From: Atriophallophorus winterbourni
Lineage: Eukaryota; Platyhelminthes; Trematoda; Plagiorchiida; Microphallidae
Direction: 5' to 3'
DNA: 64,000 nucleotides
NCBI GenBank assembly: GCA_013407085.1
Contig: JACCGJ010005107.1
Span: forward strand, 81,339 to 145,338
Positions within the stretch are counted from its first letter, which is position 1; the number at the start of each line of letters is the position of its first letter. Shown piece by piece: positions 35,111-48,350 of the stretch. Made by a program: the position numbers and the translations under genes. The notes beneath the pieces are model-generated. The model worked only from the letters and a program-made list of their open reading frames with translations, was not told where the DNA came from and did no database searches.

Positions 35111-36289
35111 ATAACGAAAAAGGATAAGCTGAAATAACTTCAAAATAATAGTCTTGAGCTACATGCGTGGCGTTAACGAGTCTATCGCAGAATGGTTGTG
35201 CTATAACGTATAACTCAGCATGCAATTGTCGGCTTTAGTATGAATAAAACTACACTCAATTACTGGACACGCTTATTTACTTAAGGACGACACAAAACTT
35301 GTCTTGTTATATAAAACCCAGAGCGTTCGACCAGAATCGCTTTGCCATGATCTGTTTGAACTCTATGGTTTCTTATAAGACTAACGTGAAACAATGGTCT
35401 CGAAGTCTCATTTTGTTATCATCTATTCACTCTTCTTACTCAACCTAATGCTGTTGTCTCCACTTCATTTGGACAAACTGTCTGAAACCGGTAGTGGAAG
35501 ATGATTGGTGGGACATGTACAACAAAATACAAACCATTTCAGTCCTGTTTCCCGCAAAGTCCAGGCTTCACCATCGCGCAACAAAACCGCCCGGTATTTC
35601 GCATGTATGAAATTCTGACCACGAAATTCACCGAGAAGCCACATATGACACTAATATATCTTTTTAAACCTAAGCCACAACTGGCTAAGTTTACATTAGC
35701 AAATACCTGTTTCTTGAAACTTTGTGCAGCTTCAATGAAATCGATATTCTGTAACTGAGACTTCCACTTATATGATGCAACTTTCATTGAAAATTAAACT
35801 TCAGAGGCAATTTAAAATGGATAACAAGAGCAATATTCCAATCAAATATTCTCATTAATAGTATAGTGGCTTCACTAACAGCGAAATCGTAAAACTCCAA
35901 TGTTAAAAATGCTTGCAACTTCGCCTGACCCAAATTATATTTCAAAACAAAAAACCTTTACGTTATCAGTGATAACACTGTACAATAAATCATTGGTTGA
36001 TAAGGGAAATTTGACAGGCATAATATATGCACGGAAAGTTGGAGTAAATGGATACCTGTGTTCACGGTAATTGTGTTCATCCAAAGTCTATAAGGCATGA
36101 GCAACGGTTGAGTGCGCCGTTAGTCGTTGGAATTGTGAAACACCGTTGACAGCCTACATCAGTTCTAAAAATTAAAATCAAGCAGTATGTAAGGGATCAG
36201 AAAAAACGTTTGTTTGATAGCACATAAAAGTTACTGCGACCACATATATGACATGTTCCTCATTAGAGTTGAACTGCACTGTTTAGATA
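35111..36289. other. No gene recognised; one ribozyme remnant
   Basis: At 35445-35512 a plus-strand remnant of subfamily A keeps TGTCTCCAC and GAAACCGGTAGTGG but has lost CTGATGA. The remainder has no recognisable feature. Confidence 0.5.
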
Positions 36290-36345
36290 AGAAGATGTTG
36301 TTGTGATCCTCCTTCGGTCGATGACGACCGTGGAAGGAAGCCAGC
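36290..36345 (-). repeat. Solo 3' terminus of the RTE-like LINE
   Basis: TTGTGATCCTCCTTCGGTCG followed by ATGACGACCGTGGA matches the 3' end shared by the LINE copies at 19485-19505 and 23996-24040. Nothing of the ORF follows, so this is an extremely 5'-truncated insertion. Confidence 0.55.
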
Positions 36346-37194
36346 CACTCAACAGCTTCCTATGTAGAGCAAGCAGTTCAACTGGAAAGGCGAAAGTGCC
36401 TCTCATAAGAAGCGAAATTTATCAAAACCATCGGCCTGCTCGTGGTACCCGAAATGAAACACTTTGTACAACTAAATCGTATTCAATGCTATGAAAGCTA
36501 TTATTTCAGCAAACATATTCTGACATTACATGTTGTAAACACGTTGCATATAATAACATAATATAGTAATTTTATTCTGGATATTATCGGATGTTTTGGC
36601 TTGATGAGTAAGAAAATTGAAGATGGCAAATGCGGGTGTTCCTTACTGACATGTTACGACACAACATTGCGAGTATTACGGAGATATATTTATCGGGGTA
36701 TTTCTAAATTCCTTCTTTGTAAGTACCAGAAGAATGACACGAAGTGATATAGTTGATGTGATTCTATGTATTGAATTTAATGCCAGGCTGTCGAGGCTAT
36801 ATTTCCTATTATTATCAATATCTGTTTTACACACTGGCATATGAGGGATCCAGGGTTACGCATATATTACCAATGGTGCTACCCTTGTCTGTGCTTGAAC
36901 CTAGTTCATCCTAATTAGTTCGATCGGCTGCTCGGGCTTAATGTAGTGAAGATAAGATGGTTCCTGAGTTATATAAACGTGAATTACTTTGACTATAGTG
37001 AGACAAGGTCCGGTGGGAAACGGGAATGTATAATACGTTTGAAAATCCATTACATTGTTAAGTGGACGTCACTTTTTTTAAACTTGACAGTGAACGAGCT
37101 TCAACTTTTCAACATTTGTAATGGGAGATTTTTGATAATCATTTGTATTTTAAACACATTTCAATGATTACTGTGTAAAAGAAATATCTGCGAT
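36346..37194. other. No gene recognised
   Basis: AT-rich sequence with no coding or repeat signal I can name. Confidence 0.4.
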
Positions 37195-37525
37195 AGTCAC
37201 GAGGTGGAGTATGTGTTGACATTAAGATTAGGTTCAGTGAGTCTTAAAACAGTGGAAACGTAGTAAACGAATTTCTACTTGAACTGCACTGTTAATCAGA
37301 TTTGCACGGCCAACCGTTGAATCCACAAAGTGAATCTAATTCAATCGATCAAATAAATGGAAATGACAGGTTTTAAGAGTGCACACATTCCCTGCACTTA
37401 CGTGCCCAAACCAGTTTCTGGCTGTATATGTGCATCAGTTTGAGACAGTGGGATCATATTCAGTGAGCCTTGAAACAATATAAAAGTGGTAAACTAAGTT
37501 ATACTTGAATAACACTGTTAATCGC
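37195..37525 (-). repeat. Hammerhead repeat, subfamily A, two decayed units
   Basis: Two tandem partial units. The right-hand ribozyme (about 37405-37450, minus) has CTGATGC and GAAACTGGTT, with both core and stem changes. The GAATAACACTGTT and TGCACTGTTAATC blocks mark the two unit bodies. Confidence 0.7.
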
Positions 37526-40137
37526 TGTTACTGTTTATGTTTCCTGCGATGTCGGAAAACGGGAAAACTCGTCAGTCTGATAAGTCCCAACATTGTCAAT
37601 CAGTCTTAATCTATGTTGGTCGAAATGTGAATTGAAAACACATTACGGTTAGACTGTGTGGATCGAATCGGCCTACAAGATCTTGTCCAATGGGAATTAT
37701 CGAAGCCTAAACGTCTTTTAAATGTGAATGCTAACAGACGAATTATCGTCAGAAAAGTATTGCAAGCCCAAGTAGTTATCATAACCTTGTTTGTGATTAG
37801 CACTAATCATGTGGTAACCTAGCGCCCGGTACAAAATTAATGTAAGAAAACTGTACGCTTGGTATTTATATTGATCCCGTTAGGATAAGTGTGGTAAAGA
37901 ATACATTACTTAATAAATAACAAACCTAGCCTTAAATAACAGATGAAAATCACACAATTTGGCCAAGCAAAATTGACGGTAATTAGTTCACGCTGCTAAC
38001 AGTAGATCATGAAGAGTTTCCTTCGGTAGAGCTCACCTACTCTATATAAATGAACAACAATATTGTGAACCTTCTGTGTCCACACCCCTGTAGCTAGGTT
38101 AAACCCATGGACTTGAACAAAACTCTCTGTTTGCATGCACTGTCATCAAACACGCCCTTTTAGCTTTCTTAAATTTAAGACAATTCTAAAAGGCAAACAC
38201 ACTCACTATTATAGATGTCTGGTGTGCGTTTAGTCCCATGTATCTCGTATTGGAACTACGCTATCGCCGCACTGTCTTCTCAACCCCAAATTTATTTGAG
38301 TTGATGTTTAATTATTCTATTCATATCCTAGAAATATTATTGTCAACCGACTAAATGGCCTACTCAATTCGACCAATATGTTCACAGTAAGCAATTATTT
38401 TAGGTGATATTTACTCTGTGTTCTTCAACATAACACAAGGCTTCCTATTTTAATCGATAGGAGATTTTTGCTAGTTCAAAAAGATCTGGTTGATGTGACC
38501 ATATACCTTCCTGAACCGATAAGTATTCTCAAATTCACACGTTCAATGTAAAATCTTACCCCGACTTTGGACACTAACATCACGATTTCGCTATTGTTAG
38601 TGTAACATTTTTCTCACGACATACCACTCAATACACGCATTCATGTGTAGTGTATAAAAAAATCGAAAATACTCAGAGTTGGACTGGTCTGGTTATCGAA
38701 AATTCCCGCGCTAGTTTGGAAATGTTTAGTTTGATAGACGCGTGATATCAACGCTCAATGAGAGCAGTGTTTGGCGTCTGGACTCAACTCGCAAATGCGG
38801 CTTCGAGCATGTTGAAATGTAATGACCGTACCCAAGCAATTTGTTCACCGGTTGATATACAAAATCATGGAATAAGAGAATAAACATCTCGTTAGTGAGT
38901 AATCAAATGATAGTTGCTTTAATTAGGATAAAATTAATCGTTAGTAAAATATTACGAAATCAATACAAAAAATCTTTTTTCATATTGATCAAAACCATCC
39001 GAAGATTCAATCGCATTCTTTCAATTCAACAATCATAAGGGACATGTTTAGTGTAAATCTGTGTAGTCTACACCCTCGCGTTGAGAATCCGCAGTGTTTC
39101 GGTCATTTGGTCAGTGGCAAAGCATCATCTAGTTGATGTTAGCACTGAACCACTTAGGGCTTACTTTCAACCACGTTTATTTCTCTAGATTGTGGATTAG
39201 TAAACATGCACCCCTGAGGAAATAAAGATAAATTATACCTATCCATTAATCAATTCCCCCGTCCTTGTATCTTTAAGCACTTCAGATAACCTACTTTGTA
39301 ATTTGTAGAATTCAACTAAATCAAAACCAAAATTCTAATATCTTGAGCTCAACAATTTATTGCCTTTGTTACCCACCAGTTAGTCTGCGGCGATCAAAGG
39401 GCGTGAAGTTTTATCTTCTGATACATGTTCTCCTACAGTTAAGATTAGGCTCGTAAAATTTCGCTCAAAGGACAAATACTTCGCCATCGCGGATGTAAAC
39501 CGCTCAAGGTGCACAGGAATTTTCGTGTAGCAGTAGCAATGGAAGTGGCTGTAGTATCAGTAGACGCACGGCCGGTAGTGAAGGTTTCAGTGACAACAAT
39601 GATGGATGGCAATATTTAACTTCGCCGTGGTGGCCAGAATCGCCAAGTTAGATCATTTTCCTCCATTCAACGGAATAAAGTTAACCCAATACTATACATA
39701 TAAAGCTAAATTTGAAGTCAACAAGAGAGCCTTGAAAACAACTTCCAAACCCTCATTACAACAAGTGTTGGGTTGTTGTTTTTCATTCCAAGGAGCCTGT
39801 TATATTCCGTTTATTTTATTTTGTCAACTTGGAGCTTTACCACTAAACCCTGGGTTTTATATTTGGGCAAAGGATAGAGATCCATGACAAATTGCATTGC
39901 CGTCTTTGGGTTTGTTCGCTGAGTTCTCGGAAATGGTAATCACAAGCACACATAACTTGAGCTCACATTTACTGTTGCCTAAATCTGGCATATTTACCTT
40001 GATACATCAAACACATGCGTTGCATGTTGGACCGGAGTTAATCAGCTAATGGTTGTAGAACGGAAAAACGCTATCTATCTATTTTGTAATATAATCGTGA
40101 ATTCAAACTTTGTAATAATTAGGCAAATTGGCTTAAT
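37526..40137. other. Downstream of FoxA; no further gene recognised
   Basis: Contains a short subfamily-B hammerhead-repeat fragment on minus at 38085-38160 (GGTTAAACCCATGGACTTGA ... TTTGCATGCA). At 39510-39650 a run of AGT/AGC-type codons gives a Ser/Gly-rich open stretch that may be chance. The 3' untranslated region of the FoxA gene lies just below 40138. Confidence 0.45.
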
Positions 40138-42417
40138 TTATTTCGAATAACTTACCAACACTCTTGGTACAAGAGTACAGGGTAGTGCATCGGCTGAACC
40201 CCGATACATGAGCTGATCAATAGAAAAGCTTGCAACATCCCCTTCCATGTGTGCAGATGCATACTCCATTCCGAAATGCTTTCGCTGCTCAATAGCTGGT
40301 CTACATTCGAACCAATAAGCGGAAGTATCGTAGGATGGAATATGATGAACCGATTGGTTAGGAATCATTTTGGGATCATCCCAAGTTTCCGGGGAAAATT
40401 TAAAGCTCCGCTTCCTTGGTACATCATGAGTATGTTCTTCATTGTGGTTAGTTAACCTGTTCACACATTCATCAAATTTATATGCTTGTACAGAATTCCC
40501 GTGTGAGAATAAGCTTGGCTCAGGACTAGTATTGCTGATCCCAGAGCCTTGATATTTACCGGAATCGTAAAGTGTGTCTCGTTTATTTCCATGTCCTGTG
40601 TGTGGGTCTATAAAAGCATTTGGCGTCGGCTTATAGGTTTGCAAATATGGGCAAAGTGATTCATGTCCCGTTTTCAGTGTACACCGGTCAGATTGAAATG
40701 AGGTGTGTAAATTGTTCCCAGGAGCCTCAGTCAATGAGCTTGTTGGATCCGAATTGTCTCTCAGTTGACTGAATGGGTGTTTATCAATCTTCCATTGCTG
40801 TTCTGAATGAGCAATTCCGATAGACAACGGATAATGCTGCGGTTCTGTTAATGTTACAGAATTTCGTTCCAACACTTCAGATCGGCATTGCAGAGCTTTC
40901 GAACCAAACGAATAATTGTTGATATTCTCATGTGTTGTGTCTTCAACCAGACTCGGCATGGAGATTTCATTTCTGATCAACTGCTGTTGAGTTTTGTTCG
41001 CATTGAAGGAGTCATCCATGGAATTGTGGTCATCTATCAATTTACTTCTATCCGCTTCATCGATACTCAGGTTAGTTGAACTCATATCTTCCATGTAGGA
41101 AGAACTCATATCCTCTTCGATTGAGCAAACTTCTGTCCGGGAACGTTTTGATTGAGAACTGTTTTTCATCGCTTGGCCAGAGTTTCTTTGAGTTCGTCGT
41201 AGCGCTTCTCGTTTGGGATCTTTGAATCGTTTTTGTCGCCTAAGATAACAGCCATTCTCGAACATGTTTTCAGAATCCGGATGGAGTGTCCAATAGGAGC
41301 CTTTGCCTGGTTTTTCTGGACTCCGAGAGACTTTCACGAAACAATCGTTGAACGATAAGGAATGACGAATCGAATTTTGCCATCGTTGTTGATGCTGTCT
41401 GTAGTAAGGAAATAGATCAATTATAAACTGATATATCTCCGATAGCGTACACATTCGGACAGGAGAGTTTTGTATGGCCATTGTGATAAGGCTAATGTAA
41501 GAGTAAGGTGGTTTTGCATGACAATTTGAGTGTTGATTTGTGAGTGAGTTGCTTTCCGCAATTCTTGTATTGGTCATAAATTCTGGCAAGGCACATTCGT
41601 GAAATTCTATGACGTTAGTGTTAGTTTTATCATAGTTTCCACCTGTATATGTACCTCTTGCGCTTTTGTGTCGATCTAGGCTGGTTGATGGATTGCTGTA
41701 TAGTCTTTTTGACAGTCTCACAGCACTAATTTGAGATCCTTCTGACGTATTTGGGTTAATTGCTGAGCGTTGAATAGCGGTTAGTGTATTTACCTCTGCA
41801 TCAAATGGACTTTCACTGCGCATGTCATTCGCCGTGGGAAAAGTTCCGAACTGCAATTCAGAGAAGGGGTATACCGCAGAATGATGAAAGCAAGGCTGTA
41901 GGATTGCGCTATTAGTTTCAATCGACGGAGCTCTGTTCGAATTATTCTCACGAGAATATGGAAAACAAAAGTGTTTTTCTCTCGCCTTTTCGTTCACGTT
42001 ATTCGCCTTGAAGAATGCTGCTTCCTCTGACCAGAGATCTCTAGATGAGGAGAACCATGCCTGAGATGACGTGTCCGGTGCGCTACATGGCCACTGTTCT
42101 TCATTTTGTAGTATGTTCCCTGTATATACGCATGACGACGGTGAAACACTCACAACACCAGTATATAAATGAGAGTGGGATCGGTAGTTATGATTAGGGT
42201 ACGCAGGTTGTATACCAAGATTTTCGGGTGATGACGCCTGGCAGAGATCGAATGAATTCCAGCTTTTACTTGATTCGGGAAATATTGCACCAGTACCATA
42301 ATCCAACTTCTCAATATCCTCGATACTTTGCGCGCTAGGTAGTTGATGAGAAAATGTACACTGCGAAGAGGGTATGTGTGTTGCACCAGTAAATGAGTCG
42401 TTTATGTTGGGATTCAT
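40138..42417 (-). CDS. foxA: Forkhead box A (HNF3-type) transcription factor
   Basis: A single uninterrupted coding block of 759 residues from ATG 42417. The forkhead DNA-binding domain is residues 302-399, starting [18 protein letters not shown] and containing the recognition helix [18 protein letters not shown] (from residue 346) and [20 protein letters not shown]. Every part fits FoxA rather than other Fox classes: [41 protein letters not shown]. Near the C-terminus residues 731-737, FSIDQLM, match FoxA conserved region II (HPFSI-x2-LM). Flanking regions are long, Ser/Asn/His-rich and probably disordered. FoxA factors act in the nucleus and specify gut and, in flatworms, pharynx and oesophagus-related tissue. 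The frame stays open upstream to 42609 with no ATG, and a possible acceptor (TTACTCACAG) ends at 42611, so an upstream coding exon is possible. Confidence 0.95.
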   Translation of the reverse strand: MNPNINDSFTGATHIPSSQCTFSHQLPSAQSIEDIEKLDYGTGAIFPESSKSWNSFDLCQASSPENLGIQPAYPNHNYRSHSHLYTGVVSVSPSSCVYTGNILQNEEQWPCSAPDTSSQAWFSSSRDLWSEEAAFFKANNVNEKAREKHFCFPYSRENNSNRAPSIETNSAILQPCFHHSAVYPFSELQFGTFPTANDMRSESPFDAEVNTLTAIQRSAINPNTSEGSQISAVRLSKRLYSNPSTSLDRHKSARGTYTGGNYDKTNTNVIEFHECALPEFMTNTRIAESNSLTNQHSNCHAKPPYSYISLITMAIQNSPVRMCTLSEIYQFIIDLFPYYRQHQQRWQNSIRHSLSFNDCFVKVSRSPEKPGKGSYWTLHPDSENMFENGCYLRRQKRFKDPKREALRRTQRNSGQAMKNSSQSKRSRTEVCSIEEDMSSSYMEDMSSTNLSIDEADRSKLIDDHNSMDDSFNANKTQQQLIRNEISMPSLVEDTTHENINNYSFGSKALQCRSEVLERNSVTLTEPQHYPLSIGIAHSEQQWKIDKHPFSQLRDNSDPTSSLTEAPGNNLHTSFQSDRCTLKTGHESLCPYLQTYKPTPNAFIDPHTGHGNKRDTLYDSGKYQGSGISNTSPEPSLFSHGNSVQAYKFDECVNRLTNHNEEHTHDVPRKRSFKFSPETWDDPKMIPNQSVHHIPSYDTSAYWFECRPAIEQRKHFGMEYASAHMEGDVASFSIDQLMYRGSADALPCTLVPRVLVSYSK

Positions 42418-43329
42418 CTCAGTCCGGTTAAATCGATTGTAGACAAACAAAACAGCAGCTTCTCTGGTCAAGTCGACGCAAAAACAAACAATCCGATCGT
42501 CTCTTATTGTTTCAGTCCAAACAAGCGGGTAACCGTAATGTTTGCCTGGTTCTTGTGTGTGTAAACCGGTCTGTTTACGTAGAACGATCAATTGAGCGTG
42601 TGTACACACTGTGAGTAATGCAAGATTCCCAAAAATACTATTTGCATTGGCTTAGTTGCTATATGAGCAGTGTATTTCCGCAGGATTACCTAGTTTGATC
42701 TTGTGTTGTTTGCTGACCAATGAGTGGTCGGTAGTTCGGCTAATCTTTCTATCGAGAAAACTAGCTGTGTAACCTCGCTTGAGCGAACGCACCAATGAGC
42801 ATTTTGTTCATCAGTCGACTTGTGAGCATTATGTGATTAACGTTGGTAGACCGCTTAGCAAATAGAACACCCTTGAAGTCTTGACACCCGACACTCAATC
42901 GACGGAATGAGCTCGTGTATGTGCACGTGTATGCATGCCTGATTTGTTGTCGCATGTGTTCGCCAGTTGTGTTTAACTCTTTTTCTACCCCCGTGGGCTG
43001 TATTGGCTTGATCGTCATTGTCACATTCGATGTTCGTCAGTCGGTAGGTCTACGAATAATTATCGGCTGCGTACGGATAATTAAGGTGCAAAATTTGTAT
43101 CATCGTCCACATTGAATGATGTTTAATTAAATTAAAACTAGATATTGATAAAAAATATCTATAACTTTACGTTTGTCTCCAGCAAGCCTCGGAATTCAAA
43201 AGAAGTGGTATTTACAGTATCAACTGTTCCATCCGTAAACGAGTAAGCACCTTAGCCAATACGTTAGATGCTTCTTCATTTAATCGCTCATCATGATGAG
43301 GTTGCTGTGTAACCAATAAAGCCGACTCA
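42418..43329. other. Upstream region of FoxA
   Basis: Should contain the 5' untranslated region or an intron and the promoter of the FoxA gene on the minus strand. A possible splice acceptor lies at 42611-42610 on minus. I see no clear TATA element or repeat here. Confidence 0.4.
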
Positions 43330-43420
43330 ATGCGTGTGGATCCTGATCCTACTGTCCCTGCCTGATGAGTGCAAACTGCACGAGATTGGTCGTGGGATGT
43401 GTGGGATGGAAATGCCTACA
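43330..43420 (+). repeat. Hammerhead repeat, subfamily B, fragment
   Basis: Fragment centred on a subfamily-B ribozyme (43348-43405), with the upstream GGATCCTGATCCTACTGTCC and downstream GTGTGGGATGGAAATGCCTA blocks shared with the copies at 56485 and 59780. Confidence 0.75.
43348..43405 (+). ncRNA. Hammerhead ribozyme, subfamily B, one core change
   Basis: Plus strand: CTGATGA at 43362-43368, stem II GTGC-AAACT-GCAC (perfect, with the proper G-C closing pair), then GAGA instead of GAAA (43382-43385), TTGGT for stem III, cleavage-site C at 43391, and GTGGGA as the 3' strand of stem I pairing with the bases before CTGATGA. The A-to-G change in the GAAA box removes a core adenine and should greatly reduce cleavage. 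Confidence 0.7.
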
Positions 43421-45242
43421 AATAGGTATTTTCTTAAACGAATTTTTGTTTTCTGTTTGGTTTAGCTAATGTCAAATGGATAGATACAACTGTCAAGCAC
43501 TTCCAAACACCAACAAGCAATATGTGCTGTTTGGGCTCCTAAAAATCCATAAATAACACAATGATGTTTGATACACCAAAACACGTCATATGTCTCGAGT
43601 AGAAAGACCCAAACCATTTGGTGTAATGCTGCACATACAAACCAAAAAGAAAACTGAGCAGATGCATCCTGATCATATTTGTCGGAGGTCCGTACCAAAT
43701 TGACATGCCTAATCTAAGAAGGTGAGCAATATCGTCAAATGCAATCGCGTGTAATAGATCCATCACATCATAGTTAGTGGGACAAAGTCCGATTCGAGTG
43801 TTTTTCGTGTGCAGTAAGAGAGAGTGGATTAACACATACCGTAGAAGAAAACACCGTTGCTCTAGCAACTTTATGTGCTCAGGTTTACTGTGTGATAGAC
43901 AAATTGATAAAGCTTATGATATGAGGCATCTTGGACAAACAATTTGAGCGTTATGCTCTACCACCTCAATCGTAACCCTGATTTAGAAAATCATACTAAA
44001 TCACATACTTACTGCATTTAACGTTGGGTTTTTTATTTCTTCTACTTAGAATTGCATAGAGCTTTCGATCCCGTCGATTGACAATCCCTTGGAAAGCTCA
44101 GTGTGATGGCTTCGTTGAACGTTTTTTCTCTAGTCAGAAAGCAAATATTAAAAGAGGCGGAATAGTTTCACGAGCTATGAAACTTAGTTGCGAATTCACA
44201 AATACTTTCGTATACGGAACAATAATGTTCCAATGAAACTGGATAACCAGTCACAATCGGTACCATGAACGCTGGCTCGGACACTCGAAATTGATTCCAA
44301 GTAATGTACTGATGAACTTACGTTTTTCATCAGAAGTTTCGACACATCAACTACATCGAACTACATAACACTCAAAACTGGTGGATGGAAAATAAAAAAA
44401 TTCGATAAAATATCTAATGCGGTATTTGTTTAACGTTTCGCTGTTCATTCCTAATTTTCGAAGCCGGAATTTGGTCTTGCTTCCGGGTGGAAATTTGGTG
44501 TGCGTCACGTTATCTCTCCATGTCAAGTTTCACGCATGACGTATCTTCAAAAGATGGAAAGCGTTTACCTTCTTTCGTGACTTAACAGTTGCCACAATCT
44601 TTCCACCATTCCGAAAATCGCCACGTTATAAATGTTTAGTCTTGACCGTTAGGCTTTAGATGTGGAAGTTAATAATTTTCGTTTTTTGATTTTGGTTTCC
44701 AAAAACAATACACCAGCAGCTATGTCATTTGAGCTAGTTTAAACACTGCATAGTTTCAATCACACATTTATTGTTATTCTTCGGGGCATGGGATAAATCA
44801 TTGAGTAAGAAAATCATTCTTAGGAACTTGAGTTACATCAAAATAATTCTCTTAAACGCTGGATTCAAGAGTTGCATCCCATTGATACTGATTGCTAAAC
44901 AATTATACAATAAGCAAAGTCTTTTTGTTTGTGTCAATGAATAATTCGTTCAATAGGTTTTTGATACCAGAATGTGGTGTTTGGTGTCTGTTCAGAGTTA
45001 TGCTTTGTGATACGCAAGAGAACAGATTAGCTCAGAGGTCGATCGCACAAACTGCGAAACCTCTTCATCCATCCGTGAAATGTGAACTTCTGTTTTCAAG
45101 CATGTTAATCTAAGCAGATAACTGATCCTGACGATAAGAATTAATATAAGAACAACGTCGCCTCACGCGGGAACGGAGTGATACCTTTTAAGAAAGTAAT
45201 TGTAAATTTAAGGCTCGTCCCAAAGCTCTTCTCACAAATGTG
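43421..45242. other. No gene recognised
   Basis: Hydrophobic open stretches on minus (43462-43868, two frames) carry no motif I know. No splice-bounded exon could be supported. The rest is AT-rich. Confidence 0.4.
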
Positions 45243-45315
45243 AAACCACAGAATGGTTTGAACCCGGGACTACTATAATGAGAAGTGTCCGTGTTACCAC
45301 CGTGCTACCTAGAAT
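45243..45315 (-). repeat. tRNA-derived SINE head
   Basis: Minus strand has an A-box-like TAGCACGGTGG (45297-45307) and a B-box-like GGGTTCAAACC (45255-45265) at tRNA-like spacing, with GGTAACACGGACACTTCTC between. The acceptor and anticodon stems do not pair, so it is not a functional tRNA gene. An (AAC)n tract lies about 300 bp away at 45624-45641. Confidence 0.55.
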
Positions 45316-46144
45316 AAACCACCACTACGGCCTCCTTGCACAAGTATAAAATGGGTAGCGGCAGGTGTCGGACAATCCAAAACCGATAAACCTGTTTGCG
45401 AGCAATCGAATTTAAAACATCGTTCAACTTGGGCTAGTCGCTGTACAATTTTTCCATGGATCGCTCATGACAATTTGGCATCTGACTTAAATGTGCACCC
45501 CATCGCTCTATTGATTCGATTGATAGTTGCCGAGTTCAACACCACTCGTCTATGTGCTCTGGGTCATGTGGACAGTGAGAATCACGAATCCCTCGCGTGG
45601 TAACAATGATTGAAGCAGTCTGAAACAACAACAACAACAACCAAGTCTCGGTTTAGACCGAATTCTCAGCAGGTATCCATTGATGGTTGACACAAATCAG
45701 TCAAACTTTTTACTTTGGACAATTGTTTGACAACCACCTCCATTCAATCGACCGGCTAAATTTGGGTGAGTCTGTGCGCTGATTTGTTATACTTCAATGC
45801 CGATAGGAACAGTGGGGCCGACGCTTATCTCTGTTTTACCACCACGATTTGTTATACGTGATATGATGTCATCCACTGGATGAGGTGCTAAACCGTCGCA
45901 GATATGTTTCCAACTATTGTTAGGACCCATTATACACCTATGTATTGCGGAGATTTAGGTTATCCTTGTTTCCCGAAATTTGCACGCGGTACATCTATTT
46001 AGATCGTGAAAATTATCACAACAAGCAAATGATGTGGTGTTGGCACGCTGGTGGTGTCCGCTACCATAAATGTGAATGTCTACCTTTCCAAGTTTAAGAC
46101 GCTGTGAACATAGTTATAAAGCACTAAGATTGAACGTGGTTTGC
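45316..46144. other. No gene recognised; short (AAC)n
   Basis: Contains a short AAC microsatellite at 45624-45641, which may be the tail of a retroposon. No coding signal. Confidence 0.45.
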
Positions 46145-46490
46145 TTGGAGTTGTTGCCATCGCTGACCCCTTTCGGCTGATGTTGATCATGAATTTACAT
46201 CACTAGCACATGAAGGTTTTATGCTCCATGGCGTTTCAAACGACTGGAAGAACAAACTCACCCGCAGTGCTCGAAACTATAGGTAGTACGGGGTCCATCA
46301 TTGTGAGTAATCTACGATCAGTAGTCAAGAGCCGTATATACTCTTTCACAGCTTGGATATGACGCTTTACACAGTGCATACGAAGTGAGCGGTCAAGAGA
46401 AAGTCCTCCCCAACTCGTATGGCGAGTATCAAGAGCTTTCATATGTTTTTCGCAAACGTTTTTTACCGCAAGTGTGGTTTGCCTGAAGGT
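46145..46490 (-). pseudogene. Non-LTR retrotransposon 3' end, fourth copy
   Basis: Minus-strand copy of the 3' end of the LINE at 18195-19505, from the degenerate 3' terminus (CCCCTTTCGGCTGATG, 46169) through the zinc-finger region to the segment encoding M-K-A-L-D-T-R, S-W-G-G-L-S-L-D-R-S and V-K-R-H-I-Q-A. More diverged than 23996-24715. Confidence 0.75.
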
Positions 46491-48239
46491 TTATGTATTC
46501 CAAGTCTCTGAAATCAAGTCTCAAACTGATGGCTTCGTTCTTTGATCATTCCAAGTCAATTTTCTGAACGATTTACCAATCTCACATCTTCACCAGATCC
46601 CAATGTACGGTTAATACTAATTCAGTTCATATTGAACGGCCACCCAAGCATTTGCGGGATAAATAAAAGTAGTGTTTCCGTTCAATCAATGTATAGAAAG
46701 ACATACGAACTCTGGTTGGACAAAACTGATTATGAGCTTCCTCACACGGAGCACGAATGAACTTGCAAAATTGACGTGCTAAAAATTTTTGACTCTTCTA
46801 CCCGTAATTGTGTGACATGGACAGAATGCCCATCACGCTAAACGTCCGCCTGAATAGATAAAAGGAAGCTATCGGTTTACATATTGCTTCATATTGATGG
46901 GTTGTTTCCATAAATAAAAATGGTCCCGCCATAGGCGCGAAGAAGCATTGACTTCGAAGGCGATTACCAGCCCCTGAAGTCATTCTTTTATTTTGTTTTT
47001 AATTTTAATTTAAACTGCATCGTGACTCTCACGCACTGAGTCTATCTTTAATTACCATCGATATCGCTCTGATATTGTTTCTTAAAAAATCAATTGGACA
47101 TACAATGGTTAAATGATTTAGATGTGCACCTTTATTTCGTGAGGACCGAAGTCATAATGCAGTGGTACTTTTTGAAAAAAACGATCAGGCTGAAAACAAC
47201 CGGATAATCAACAGCGGCAGATAAGCACCTTGAGAATTCGCTGAATTATCACCTGAAACACGTCATGCTAATTGAACCCGATGTTCTCGCCTGTTGCGAG
47301 ATCGTAATAGCCTATTAAAGAATGAGAAAGGAAAAGAGCCACCTGGTCCCATATGCCAGGTTATACCTAAATTCTCACATTGTACGCACCATTAAACAAG
47401 AACTCTCGTCGTTTTACTTGAAAGGCATGGATCTCGCCCATGAGGCATCGTACTCCTGCATTTGAAATATACTTTTGGTCGAATTAACCAATAAAACAAA
47501 TAGCTTAAGCAATGAAATGTGCAAAATGGACAACAGGAAACTTACCTATAATGGTTTGAGACGTAACTTAGCCTCATAAATAATGGTATTAGGGTTTAAA
47601 GATAGATAAATTATTTTCATTTATATTATTATTATTATTTGTTATTTCTTATCAAGTAGCTAAGGGCTCATTTGACTGTTGCTTACCTCCGATTGATTCG
47701 GTACGAAGCTGTAATGTGATCTCATTTTTGCCCATTTTTGTACCCCTTTTACACCTTGATATGATGAGGAATCGGGAGTAAGCTCATTTCCAGCAAATAA
47801 GCAACCGAGAACTTTCAACTGCTCGTCCCATCCGCTGTGCCACCGACGTATGTAGTTTTAGATCATTCTGTCTCAAAACGCTAATCGGGTTTGTATATCT
47901 CTGAATAGCGGAATTATGAGAAAAGGCAACAAAAGCTCGCCATCACTCGAACAATCACTCAAATGTATTAAATATGCTTGCTAGTTTTGGCAAAACATGG
48001 TAAACGATAAAAATTCTTGCTTGATTAATTGCTTGTTTGGATTATCTATTTTCAATGCGAAAAATAAGTAGATTTCCAACTGCAATCTTTGATCATTCCA
48101 GATTGTCATGCTTGAATCCTTGTAGCATGGGCAATTCAACGCTGATCCTCGCTTAAAAAATTCCGTTTTTTCCTATTCTAAGATTACATGCCGCGAATAT
48201 TATCATTTATATACTCTAATAAATAATTCTGTTAAACAA
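46491..48239. other. No gene recognised
   Basis: AT-rich sequence without identifiable coding region or repeat, apart from a short (ATT)n run near 47625-47640. Confidence 0.4.
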
Positions 48240-48350
48240 CCCACTGCCAATCAGACTGGCACAGCCAAATTTTGGATGACCGATTCACACAGCGAATCAA
48301 TATCAACTGGAATAACCAAATTTTACTAGTGAGCACACTCCCTACACGGC
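48240..48350 (-). repeat. Hammerhead repeat, subfamily A, body fragment
   Basis: The run CAGACTGGCACAGCCAAATT, CACAGCGAATCAATATCAA and GTGAGCACACTCCCTACAC aligns with the body of the diverged unit at 37295-37395. No ribozyme remains. Confidence 0.5.

Noticed and set aside
42418..42609. 64 codons in frame above the FoxA ATG.
   Set aside because: There is no ATG in this part (the apparent start is GTG) and no FoxA-specific motif, so it was left out of the CDS, though an upstream exon is not excluded.
43462..43868. Hydrophobic open frames on minus suggestive of a membrane protein.
   Set aside because: Two overlapping frames are equally open, neither with known motifs or convincing splice sites.
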